Of a DNA stretch of 5,044 nt, positions 1-5,044 are shown in pieces. Source of the stretch: Pedobacter sp. (GTDB lineage Bacteria; Bacteroidota; Bacteroidia; Sphingobacteriales; Sphingobacteriaceae). The translations under genes were made by a program, and so were the position numbers. The stretch is from assembly GCA_030149995.1 (NCBI GenBank), contig JASLGV010000054.1, positions 1 to 5,044 on the forward strand, read 5' to 3'. Within the stretch, counting starts at the first letter, position 1, and every line of letters begins with the position of its first letter. Under the pieces are notes generated by a model. The model was given only the letters and a program-made list of their open reading frames with translations, searched no databases and was not told where the DNA came from.

Positions 1-329
1 CTGGCCATTAAACCTGCATGGATTCGGTTGTAAAAACTCTTGGGCAGCTCGCGGTCTACCATTACTTCTGGATTGCCGGTTTCGATGATAAATTCCTTTT
101 CAGAAGGCAGGCGTTCGAGATATTGGTTACGCATCTTGGCGTAAACATGATTATTGGCATCCTTGTTAATTTTTATTTGCGCGGCAATGTTAACCCGGGC
201 TTCCAGCCGTTTGTAAAAATCTTCGAAAGCAAATTCGTTCGAGAAGTACCAGACAAATCCACTTAAAAGAGAAATAATAATGGCCGATAAGATGGCAAAA
301 AGAAGGGTTATTTTTTTGGCTATTTCCAT
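1..329 (-). CDS. Sensor histidine kinase, N-terminal part (partial, runs off left edge)
   Basis: This is the first 109 codons of an inner-membrane sensor kinase expected to phosphorylate the response regulator encoded just upstream. The start is the ATG at 329-327, whose A is shared with the regulator's TAA stop (TAATG), a typical translational-coupling junction. Residues 1-6 (MEIAKK) are a short cytoplasmic tail. Residues about 7-28 are one hydrophobic transmembrane helix (ITLLFAILSAIIISLLSGFV). The rest is the start of a charged extracytoplasmic sensing region, including FEDFYKRLEARVNIAAQI, a pattern I associate with sensor regions of CusS/EnvZ-like kinases in Bacteroidota. HAMP, HisKA and HATPase domains are expected beyond the edge and are not visible, so the kinase call rests on operon position, membrane topology and this sensor pattern. 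The signal cannot be deduced, and no metal-efflux or transport gene is visible nearby to suggest one. Confidence 0.8.
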   Translation of the reverse strand, partial: MEIAKKITLLFAILSAIIISLLSGFVWYFSNEFAFEDFYKRLEARVNIAAQIKINKDANNHVYAKMRNQYLERLPSEKEFIIETGNPEVMVDRELPKSFYNRIHAGLMA

Positions 330-1006
330 TATCTTTCTTTTAGGATATAGCCCAATCCAACCGCCGTGTGTATTAGTTTCTGACTGGAATTTTTATCTAT
401 TTTTTTACGTAAATAGTTTACATATACATCTACAACATTGGTTCCGAGGTTGAAATCTATATCCCACACGCTTTCCAGAATATCAATCCGCGAAAGGATT
501 TTGGATTTATTTTTAGCCATAAACTCCAGCAGGCGGTATTCTGTTGCGGTTAAAATTACATCCTGGTTGTTGCGTTTCACCGTTTTTGCAGTTAAATTTA
601 TCTGCAGATCTGCAATGGTAATTACCTGATCGAGGGTTGCTGTTCCGTTGTAGCGTCTTAACAGGGTTCTGATCCGGGCAAAAAGTTCTGCAAATTTAAA
701 AGGCTTAATCAGGTAATCGTCTGCTCCATTATCCAGGCCATTTACAACATTTTCGGTTGTACCCAGAGCGGTAAGCATAATAATGGGGGTATTGGGTTTT
801 TGCTCTTTAATAATTTTACACAATTCCAGGCCGTTTATCCCCGGAAGCATAATGTCCAGGATAATTAAATCGAAATGATTTTGTGAAGCCATTTGCTTGC
901 CGATCAAGCCATCAGGCGCTATGCTTACTGTAAAACCTTCGTCGGATAATCCTCTGGAAATAACAGAAACAACATTTGGCTCGTCTTCTACAAGTAATAA
1001 ATTCAT
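329..1006 (-). CDS. OmpR/PhoB-family DNA-binding response regulator
   Basis: A cytoplasmic transcription factor controlled by phosphorylation from its partner kinase. The protein is 225 aa, the usual size for the family. The receiver domain spans about residues 1-115, with acidic-pocket residues E7 and D8, phospho-acceptor D51 in LIILDIMLPG, T79 in the MLTA motif, Y98 and K101 in DDYLIKPF. All key receiver residues are present, so it should be phosphorylatable. The C-terminal winged-helix DNA-binding domain spans about 128-225, with LTATEYRLLEFMAKNKSKIL followed by a recognition-helix region around VVDVYVNYLRKKID and the terminal wing AVGLGYIL. The start at 1006 gives the canonical MNLLLVEDE opening. 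It shares one base with the downstream kinase gene. It resembles the CusR/ArlR type by sequence style, but the regulon cannot be read here. I see no good match to a Bacteroidota promoter in 1007-1127. Confidence 0.96.
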   Translation of the reverse strand: MNLLLVEDEPNVVSVISRGLSDEGFTVSIAPDGLIGKQMASQNHFDLIILDIMLPGINGLELCKIIKEQKPNTPIIMLTALGTTENVVNGLDNGADDYLIKPFKFAELFARIRTLLRRYNGTATLDQVITIADLQINLTAKTVKRNNQDVILTATEYRLLEFMAKNKSKILSRIDILESVWDIDFNLGTNVVDVYVNYLRKKIDKNSSQKLIHTAVGLGYILKER

Positions 1007-1127
1007 CTGGCAGCAAATAATCTAAAAAATGGCTAATTACAAAATCTTTGTTGTGGGAAACTAAAAATCAATCGCTTTTTTAACCAAAATCAGACAAAAT
1101 TGTTTGCCCTGGAAGGAAAAATATAGA

Positions 1128-1164
1128 AAAAGCCCCTCTTAATTCTGTCTTAAGAGAGGCTTTT
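1128..1164 (-). terminator. Rho-independent terminator closing the SRPBCC gene
   Basis: Inverted repeat with arms at 1128-1142 and 1150-1164 and a 7-base loop at 1143-1149. Fourteen of 15 positions pair. The remaining one is a G-U wobble if read as minus-strand RNA but a C-A mismatch if read as plus-strand RNA, so the minus orientation fits better. The minus-strand arm ends GGGGCTTTTTC, giving a short T tract. The hairpin begins 3 bases after the stop codon of the SRPBCC gene and separates that unit from the two-component operon. Confidence 0.85.
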
Positions 1165-1167
1165 AGA

Positions 1168-1704
1168 TTAATGCGCTGTTTCAGATTGTTCTTTCAGACT
1201 TTTAAGTCCGTTTTCGAAATCTTTTCCGATCATTTTATCCATACTTACAAATACACACATCCATTTGGAGACCAGGTTTTGTTCGCCGCTCATGGTCCAG
1301 GTAACTTTTTGCTCTTTTCCTTCTGGTTGAATGTCGAATGTTGTAATGGCCGAACTCTTAAAAGGTTTTAAAAAGTTCAAATCAATGTTAACCTGCGAAT
1401 ACGGTTTTACCGCTGCAATTTTCATAGAACCCTCACCGGTTTGTTTGCCCTTCCATTCGTATAAATGGCCAGGTTGAGAAGCAGGGCCACTGATGGTAAT
1501 TTTAGCCGATGGTTCCATCTTTGACCATGGATTCCATTTCGTAAATTCGCTAAAATCAGCAATGTTTTTGTAAATAACACTGTCTGGCGCATTGATAACA
1601 ATGGAGCGGTTTACAGAATATGTTTTTGGCAGAAAAAATCCGCCAACCACAATAATAATAATCAGTATAACAATAATACTGAGTAAGATTTTTAAAGCTT
1701 TCAT
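1168..1704 (-). CDS. Membrane-anchored SRPBCC (polyketide cyclase/dehydrase-like) family protein
   Basis: A 178-aa protein with one N-terminal membrane helix (about residues 4-25, very rich in isoleucine and valine) followed by a START/SRPBCC-type domain from about residue 30 to the C-terminus. The domain opening SVNRSIVINAPDSVIYKNI and the FTKWNPWSKMEP segment (54-65) are typical of the Polyketide_cyc2-like SRPBCC proteins common in Bacteroidota. The C-terminal amphipathic segment MDKMIGKDFENGLKSLKEQ matches the long closing helix of the fold. Such domains form a deep hydrophobic ligand cavity, but no ligand or enzymatic activity can be assigned. The lysine-poor start of the helix and the absence of a cleavage-like AXA or lipobox site suggest an uncleaved anchor. 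The domain may face the periplasm or cytoplasm. The gene is the last of the apparent 3068-1168 transcription unit, 59 bases after the truncated-hemoglobin gene and directly before a terminator. Confidence 0.87.
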   Translation of the reverse strand: MKALKILLSIIVILIIIIVVGGFFLPKTYSVNRSIVINAPDSVIYKNIADFSEFTKWNPWSKMEPSAKITISGPASQPGHLYEWKGKQTGEGSMKIAAVKPYSQVNIDLNFLKPFKSSAITTFDIQPEGKEQKVTWTMSGEQNLVSKWMCVFVSMDKMIGKDFENGLKSLKEQSETAH

Positions 1705-1763
1705 ATCTTAGAATTTGTTTAGTTATTTAAATTTAAAAAACAAACTCACGAACTTCAAAAGAA

Positions 1764-2159
1764 TTAGACAATATTTATCCTTGATATAGGTTGGTTGAGT
1801 TTAAAATGCATGAGATCAGCGATGGATTGTGCCTTTTCTTTAATCAGGCTGGCATTTTCACCTTCAAATACTTCATCAACCGTCTGATAAAAAATATTTT
1901 TCCAGGTTTCGAACGCTTCGGTATTTAATGTTGCTTTATTTTTTAGTTCAAAATGTTTAAGCATTGGATTCCCTTTGTAAATGGCAGAACCAAATAAAAT
2001 GCTATCCCAAAAATCGTACATCTTTGGCAGGTGGTGTGCCCAGTCGACTTTTGCTACATCATTAAAAATAGGACCTATATGCGTATTTTGCTGTACTTTC
2101 TGATAAAAAGTATCTACTAATACAACTAAATCAGTCCGGTTTTCGATATCTTTTTTCAT
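1764..2159 (-). CDS. Group III (P-type) truncated hemoglobin
   Basis: A small cytoplasmic heme protein of 131 aa, the usual length for group III truncated globins such as Campylobacter Ctb. Comparing with Ctb from memory, the key positions line up: Tyr B10 is Y19 in VDTFYQKV, distal His E7 is H43 in the HHLPKMYDFW segment, proximal heme-ligand His F8 is H69 in LKHFEL, and Trp G8 is W86 in FETWKNIF. All heme-pocket residues are therefore kept, implying a working O2/NO/peroxide-reactive globin. The physiological role of this group is not settled: Ctb is linked to oxygen handling and nitrosative stress, and no partner reductase is encoded here. The ATG at 2159 lies inside the 3' end of the upstream membrane-protein gene (29-base overlap, different frame), and no later methionine before M47 could give a complete globin. 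There is no Shine-Dalgarno motif, so coupling to upstream translation is plausible. Confidence 0.93.
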   Translation of the reverse strand: MKKDIENRTDLVVLVDTFYQKVQQNTHIGPIFNDVAKVDWAHHLPKMYDFWDSILFGSAIYKGNPMLKHFELKNKATLNTEAFETWKNIFYQTVDEVFEGENASLIKEKAQSIADLMHFKLNQPISRINIV

Positions 2160-2583
2160 GGGGTAAATCTTTTAGCATTGTAAAGCCTAAAGTAATGAGT
2201 GCCAGAAATTTAATTACTTCTAAGGTGATGTAAATAATATGATGGAGCGTTTCCTTTGGCGGATTGCCGGCCAGCACGAGTTTTGCCCGTTCATCCAGCA
2301 GGGGGAGCAACCAGAAGGTGTCGATCACTAATATGAGCAAAACCAGTAACAGTAAACCACCTTTTAAATTCCGAAGGGGGGTACCATAAGCAGCAATGAG
2401 GATAATCAGCATCAGCACAATTTCTATTTTGTTGAGCGCCTGAAAAACAAGCTGACCAATGCCAAGTCCAAGAGGTATGGTGATGCCGGGTGCCTGGAAT
2501 TTTAGCGGGGCTTCTAAAAAGCTGATACCGCCAATTAAACCAGCCCAGAATATGAGACAAAACACAACCAGGTACTTTTTCAT
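2131..2583 (-). CDS. Four-helix integral membrane protein, possibly DUF4149/TMEM205-like
   Basis: A 150-aa inner-membrane protein with four predicted hydrophobic helices at about residues 4-22, 53-67, 75-95 and 115-137. Polar or charged residues lie in or at the edges of the helices: E24 in FLEAPLKF, E54 in NKIEIVLML, D88 in VIDTFWLLP, H114-H115, and E122/K125 in YITLEVIKFLAL. The GGISFLEAPLKF...LVFQALNKIE layout recalls the DUF4149/TMEM205-like family, but that is recognition by pattern only. The C-terminal tail (KDLPHEKRYRKPD) is basic and probably cytoplasmic. The gene overlaps the truncated-hemoglobin start by 29 bases, and its own start lies 59 bases after the stop of the protease-like gene. 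No function can be assigned. The histidine pair near the helix 4 start could bind metal or heme, but this is conjecture. Confidence 0.85.
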   Translation of the reverse strand: MKKYLVVFCLIFWAGLIGGISFLEAPLKFQAPGITIPLGLGIGQLVFQALNKIEIVLMLIILIAAYGTPLRNLKGGLLLLVLLILVIDTFWLLPLLDERAKLVLAGNPPKETLHHIIYITLEVIKFLALITLGFTMLKDLPHEKRYRKPD

Positions 2584-2642
2584 AACCTTACAAATATCCT
2601 TTAAAATGTTTTATTTAAAATGATATTCATCAGGAAAAGAAT

Positions 2643-3068
2643 TTATTTGCTCAGTTTTAAGCGCAGTTTGCTGTAATTGATTACGGCATTGTGCTGCATC
2701 AGAATATCGCCGCCAATAATGCATGCAACGGGCGGGTGTCCAAACTGTTGATAGGTTTCACTTACCGATTGAAGGTCGAAAGCAACAGTTTCGTAGTTTT
2801 TAATTTTGAGGGAACCAATCTTTAGTTCAGGAATGGTTGCCTGTATGGTACTGGTGGTGGTAAATAAGGTGGCCGCATTAATTTCGTCGTTGAGTTGCAG
2901 GGTTTCGGAAAGATGTTGTTCGATGAGTGCTTTATCAAAAACAGTTCTGGAAGCACCTGTATCTAAAACAGCATAATGTTTTTCACCAAAAACCACAATT
3001 TCTGCCAGGAGGTGGAAACCATCGTCCTGTAGATTAATCAGTTTTAAAGGAATAATAATATTTTTCAT
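2643..3068 (-). CDS. Retropepsin-like (clan AA) aspartic protease family protein
   Basis: A 141-aa single-domain protein with the two hallmarks of retropepsin-like folds: the catalytic motif DTGAS at residues 36-40 (in YAVLDTGASRTVFDK, catalytic Asp D36), and the C-terminal hydrophobic-hydrophobic-Gly motif in IIGGDIL at 117-123. One lobe with a single DTG implies activity as a homodimer, as in retroviral proteases. The protein has neither a signal peptide nor a membrane helix, so it should be cytoplasmic, and there is no neighbouring polyprotein, integrase or reverse transcriptase, so this is a cellular rather than a retroelement gene. The substrate is unknown, and peptidase activity is inferred from the motif alone. 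It is the first gene of the apparent 3068-1168 unit. The 157-base gap to mdh holds the mdh terminator, so its promoter should lie within 3069-3181. Confidence 0.88.
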   Translation of the reverse strand: MKNIIIPLKLINLQDDGFHLLAEIVVFGEKHYAVLDTGASRTVFDKALIEQHLSETLQLNDEINAATLFTTTSTIQATIPELKIGSLKIKNYETVAFDLQSVSETYQQFGHPPVACIIGGDILMQHNAVINYSKLRLKLSK

Positions 3069-3181
3069 TGCAAAGCTTTACGGCTGTAAAAGTAGGCTAA
3101 TTGCAAAGAATAGTATAATAAAACCAATCGAATATTAATAAAATGAAGATGTTCGCCGTTTAACTTATGCTAAATATTAAG

Positions 3182-3215
3182 AAAAATCTTTCCTGTAAGC
3201 CAGGAAAGATTTTTT
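3182..3215 (-). terminator. Rho-independent terminator of mdh
   Basis: Perfect inverted repeat with 14-base arms at 3182-3195 and 3201-3214 and a 5-base loop at 3196-3200. The stem core is CTTTCCTG/CAGGAAAG with A/T flanks, so each strand ends in a run of T (five on the minus strand, six on the plus strand). It begins about 11 bases after the mdh stop codon, so it most likely serves mdh. Its symmetry would let it work in either direction, but no plus-strand gene reads into it. Confidence 0.92.
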
Positions 3216-3225
3216 ATGCTATACC

Positions 3226-4164
3226 TTAGATCAGGTTCATTTCTGCCAGTACATTGTTCATGTTTCTAACAGCTTCTGCACTTTTGTTAAAGGCGGCCTG
3301 TTCCTGGTCTGTTAATCCAAAATCAATTATTTTTTCCCATCCGTTGCGCCCTATAATTACAGGCACTCCCAAACAGATGTCGTTCTGACCATATTCACCC
3401 TCCAGCGAAACACAGCAGGTAAAGAGTTTCTTTTCATCGCGTAAAATAGCTTCAACCAGTGCTGCACCCGCTGCACCCGGCGCATACCAGGCAGAAGTAC
3501 CGATTAAACCGGTTAAAGTAGCACCACCAACCATGGTATCGGCTGCTACTTTATCTAAGGCAGCCTGATCCAGTAAGTTGCTTACCGGCAAACTCTGATA
3601 TGTTGCCAAACGGGTTAAAGGAATCATGGTGGTATCCCCGTGACCGCCAATTACAAAGCCCTGTAGATCGTTGGGGTTGCAGTTTAATGCTTGTGAAAGA
3701 TAAAATTTAAAACGCGAACTATCTAAAGTTCCGCCCATGCCGATGATGCGGTTTTTGGGTAAGCCCAAAGATTTAAGAGCCAGGTAGGTCATCGTATCCA
3801 TTGGATTACTGATTACAATGATGATGGCCTCTGGCGAGAATTTTAAAATATTTTCGGCAACACCTTTCACAATGCCGGCGTTTATACCGATCAATTCTTC
3901 ACGTGTCATGCCGGGTTTACGGGGCAAGCCTGATGTAATAACCACCACATCCGATCCGGCAGTTTTACTGTAATCGGCTGTTACACCGGTAATTTTTGTA
4001 TCGAAACCTAAAAGGGTTGCCGTCTGCATCATATCTATTGCTTTCCCTTCAGCAAAACCTTCTTTAATGTCCAATAGTACCAACTCATTTGCTAATTCTT
4101 TGCGGGCAATATTATCGGCACATGTAGCGCCAACTGCGCCTGCACCTACAACCGTTACTTTCAT
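3226..4164 (-). CDS. mdh: Malate dehydrogenase (LDH-like, NAD-dependent)
   Basis: Catalyses reversible oxidation of malate to oxaloacetate with NAD+ in the TCA cycle, in the cytoplasm. The protein is 312 aa, the normal length for the LDH-like MDH type of Bacteroidota. The N-terminal Rossmann motif is GAGAVG at residues 7-12, with D32 at the end of strand 2 favouring NAD over NADP. The substrate loop RKPGMTREE has R82, the arginine that marks malate rather than lactate specificity, and R88. Further landmarks are N120 in SNPMDTMT, the catalytic pair D148 and H175 (in GGHGDTTMIP), and substrate-binding R151 in LDSSRF. All catalytic residues are intact. The start at 4164 gives the family-typical opening MKVTVVGAGAVG. 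The gene is monocistronic by appearance, with its own terminator downstream and a divergent gene upstream. No clear TAnnTTTG promoter element is visible on its strand. Confidence 0.97.
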   Translation of the reverse strand: MKVTVVGAGAVGATCADNIARKELANELVLLDIKEGFAEGKAIDMMQTATLLGFDTKITGVTADYSKTAGSDVVVITSGLPRKPGMTREELIGINAGIVKGVAENILKFSPEAIIIVISNPMDTMTYLALKSLGLPKNRIIGMGGTLDSSRFKFYLSQALNCNPNDLQGFVIGGHGDTTMIPLTRLATYQSLPVSNLLDQAALDKVAADTMVGGATLTGLIGTSAWYAPGAAGAALVEAILRDEKKLFTCCVSLEGEYGQNDICLGVPVIIGRNGWEKIIDFGLTDQEQAAFNKSAEAVRNMNNVLAEMNLI

Positions 4165-4463
4165 ATGATCTTATTTTATTGGTTTGCTGTTAAATTATCA
4201 ATCGAAATTAGAAATAAATATAGGCTTAAAAAATCCTTTTCAAAACTTTATAATTTACTGACCATCCCAGCGCTGCGGTTAGCGGTTGATAACAAAAAAA
4301 AAAAGATGTATCTTTTTACACAACAGGCAGTCTTTAAGCTGTTAACAAATCTCCATTAAAAAGAAGGTGTTATGTTGATAATTTGCTGACAACTTAGGCC
4401 GTCAAAATCCTTATTTTTGAAGAACCGTTTATAATTTTAAATGGTTAATTCCGATCGCAATAT
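4165..4463. other. Divergent intergenic region between mdh and the dnaE-like gene
   Basis: AT-rich stretch of 299 bases that must hold the promoters of both flanking genes. It contains an 11-base A run (4294-4304), an 8-base palindrome CAGCGCTG (4269-4276), an imperfect direct repeat TAGGC-N4-AAAATCCTT (4221-4238 and 4395-4412), and a candidate -7 element for the plus-strand gene. I see no RNA gene and no terminator-like hairpin. The plus-strand reading frame at 4165-4359 looks spurious. Confidence 0.7.
4412..4419 (+). promoter_or_regulatory. Candidate Bacteroidota -7 promoter element for the dnaE-like gene
   Basis: TATTTTTG matches the Bacteroidota sigma-70 (RpoD) -7 consensus TAnnTTTG exactly and sits 44 bases before the ATG, giving a leader of about 35-40 bases. 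The -33 element is weak: the nearest TTTG (4382-4385) is 26 bases upstream, longer than the usual spacing of about 17-23. It was the only exact match I found by eye in the correct orientation in the intergenic regions. In AT-rich DNA one match in 300 bases could be chance. Confidence 0.35.
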
Positions 4464-5044
4464 ATGTACCTGATTTTTGATACCGAAACCACTGGTTTAC
4501 CACGTAATTACAACGCTCCGATTACCGATACCGATAACTGGCCGCGCTGTATCCAGATTGCCTGGCAGCTGCACGATGAGATGGGCCGGCTTATTGAACA
4601 TCAGGATTACCTGGTTAAGCCAGCCGGTTTTAACATTCCGTACGATGCAGAACGTATTCACGGTATTTCTACGGAACTGGCTGCCGAGCAGGGAATTGAA
4701 TTTGATGATATGCTGGCCCGGTTTAAAGAGGTGCTTGGCAAGACTAAATTTATCGTTGGTCAGAACATCGGTTTCGATGTTAAAATTATGGGCAGTGAGT
4801 TCTATCGTTTTGGCGTAGAAAATAACCTGGCCGATCTGCCTGTTCTGGATACCTGTACCGAGGTAACGGCCGATTTACTAAAATTACCCGGCGGGCGGGG
4901 CGGACGTTTTAAACTGCCAACTTTAACGGAACTGCACAGTTACCTGTTTGGGGTTCCTTTTAACGAAGCACACAATGCAACCGCCGATGTGGAAGCAACG
5001 ACCCGTTGTTTTCTGGAGCTGATTAAGCGGGAGATTTTTAAAAA
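4464..5044 (+). CDS. dnaE: DEDDh 3'-5' exonuclease domain, probable N-terminus of DNA polymerase III alpha (partial, runs off right edge)
   Basis: The first 193 codons are visible and open to the right edge. They form a complete DnaQ-like proofreading exonuclease domain: ExoI D6 and E8 in FDTETTG, ExoII D105 in GQNIGFD, and ExoIII H170 and D175 in AHNATAD, which together make the DEDDh active site. The segments TDTDNWPRCIQIAWQLHDE and LPGGRGGRFKLPTLTELH, and the end HNATADVEATTRCFLELI, closely resemble what I recall of the N-terminus of long (about 1,400-1,500 aa) DNA polymerase III alpha subunits in Flavobacterium and Pedobacter, where proofreading and polymerase are fused. A stand-alone epsilon-type exonuclease remains possible, because the PHP and polymerase domains lie beyond the window. 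The ATG at 4464 gives the canonical MYLIFDTETTG opening, and no upstream in-frame start adds conserved sequence. It is divergent from mdh. Confidence 0.85.
   Translation, partial: MYLIFDTETTGLPRNYNAPITDTDNWPRCIQIAWQLHDEMGRLIEHQDYLVKPAGFNIPYDAERIHGISTELAAEQGIEFDDMLARFKEVLGKTKFIVGQNIGFDVKIMGSEFYRFGVENNLADLPVLDTCTEVTADLLKLPGGRGGRFKLPTLTELHSYLFGVPFNEAHNATADVEATTRCFLELIKREIFK

Noticed and set aside
18..266. Plus-strand open frame of 82 codons
   Set aside because: It lies fully antisense to the histidine-kinase start, which has a coherent membrane helix and a coupled start. The plus-strand translation shows no recognisable domain.
438..629. Plus-strand open frame of 63 codons
   Set aside because: Antisense to the DNA-binding domain of the response regulator, which is clearly the real gene.
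1171..1371. Plus-strand open frame of 66 codons
   Set aside because: Antisense to the SRPBCC coding region, with phenylalanine-rich, low-complexity content typical of a shadow frame.
2291..2560. Second minus-strand frame of 89 codons inside the membrane-protein gene
   Set aside because: An out-of-frame shadow rich in Trp, His and Pro. The overlapping frame encodes a regular four-helix membrane protein.
3069..3181. Promoter for the protease-like gene (TATTCTTTG read on the minus strand near 3103-3111)
   Set aside because: The spacing inside the -7 element is one base too long for TAnnTTTG, and no -33 TTTG is found at a suitable distance.
4269..4304. Palindrome CAGCGCTG followed by an A11 run, considered as a terminator
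   Set aside because: The possible stem is only about 4 bp. The plus strand has A rather than T after it, and on the minus strand the T run precedes the stem, so neither direction fits an intrinsic terminator.
4165..4359. Plus-strand open frame of 64 codons between mdh and the dnaE-like gene
   Set aside because: It starts directly against the mdh start codon where the mdh promoter and leader must lie, has no recognised motif and contains an A11 run giving a lysine stretch.
4314..4381. DnaA-box-like 9-mers (TTTTACACA at 4314-4322, and TGTTGATAA at 4373-4381 whose complement is TTATCAACA)
   Set aside because: Each has one mismatch to TTATNCACA, and two such hits in AT-rich DNA are expected by chance. 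No exact box, clustered array or origin-linked gene order is present.
4477..4818. Plus-strand open frame of 113 codons within the exonuclease region
   Set aside because: It is a shadow in another frame of the 4464-5044 gene, whose DEDDh motifs are complete.

Overview
The window looks like ordinary chromosomal DNA from a Bacteroidota bacterium, most likely the Sphingobacteriaceae (Pedobacter-like). This is a judgement from three things: the protein sequences, especially malate dehydrogenase and the exonuclease-headed replicative polymerase; AT-rich gaps without Shine-Dalgarno sequences; and one TAnnTTTG-type -7 element. No database search was possible. There are no tRNAs, rRNAs, CRISPR arrays, insertion sequences or obvious horizontally acquired segments.

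Layout, left to right. Positions 1-1006 hold a minus-strand two-component system. An OmpR-type response regulator (329-1006) is followed, with a one-base TAATG overlap, by a sensor histidine kinase whose N-terminus (329 down to 1) is cut by the window edge. Positions 1168-3068 hold four minus-strand genes that may form one transcription unit. In transcription order they encode a retropepsin-like aspartic protease, a four-helix membrane protein, a group III truncated hemoglobin whose start lies 29 bases inside the membrane-protein gene, and a membrane-anchored SRPBCC protein. A hairpin terminator at 1128-1164 closes the unit, and no terminator-like hairpin is visible in the two 59-base gaps inside it.

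Positions 3226-4164 hold malate dehydrogenase (mdh), also on the minus strand, with a perfect 14-bp-stem terminator at 3182-3215. A 299-base divergent intergenic region follows. From 4464 to the right edge runs a plus-strand gene that opens with a complete DEDDh 3'-5' exonuclease domain. By its resemblance to Bacteroidota replicases this is the N-terminus of a DNA polymerase III alpha subunit (DnaE) with built-in proofreading, cut by the window edge.

Functionally, mdh (TCA cycle) and dnaE (replication) are housekeeping genes. The two-component system is regulatory with an unknown signal. The truncated hemoglobin and overlapping membrane protein are the least explained pairing and may act together in oxygen, NO or redox handling, but that is inference. 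I found no convincing evidence of a previously undescribed defence, mobile or biosynthetic system here.
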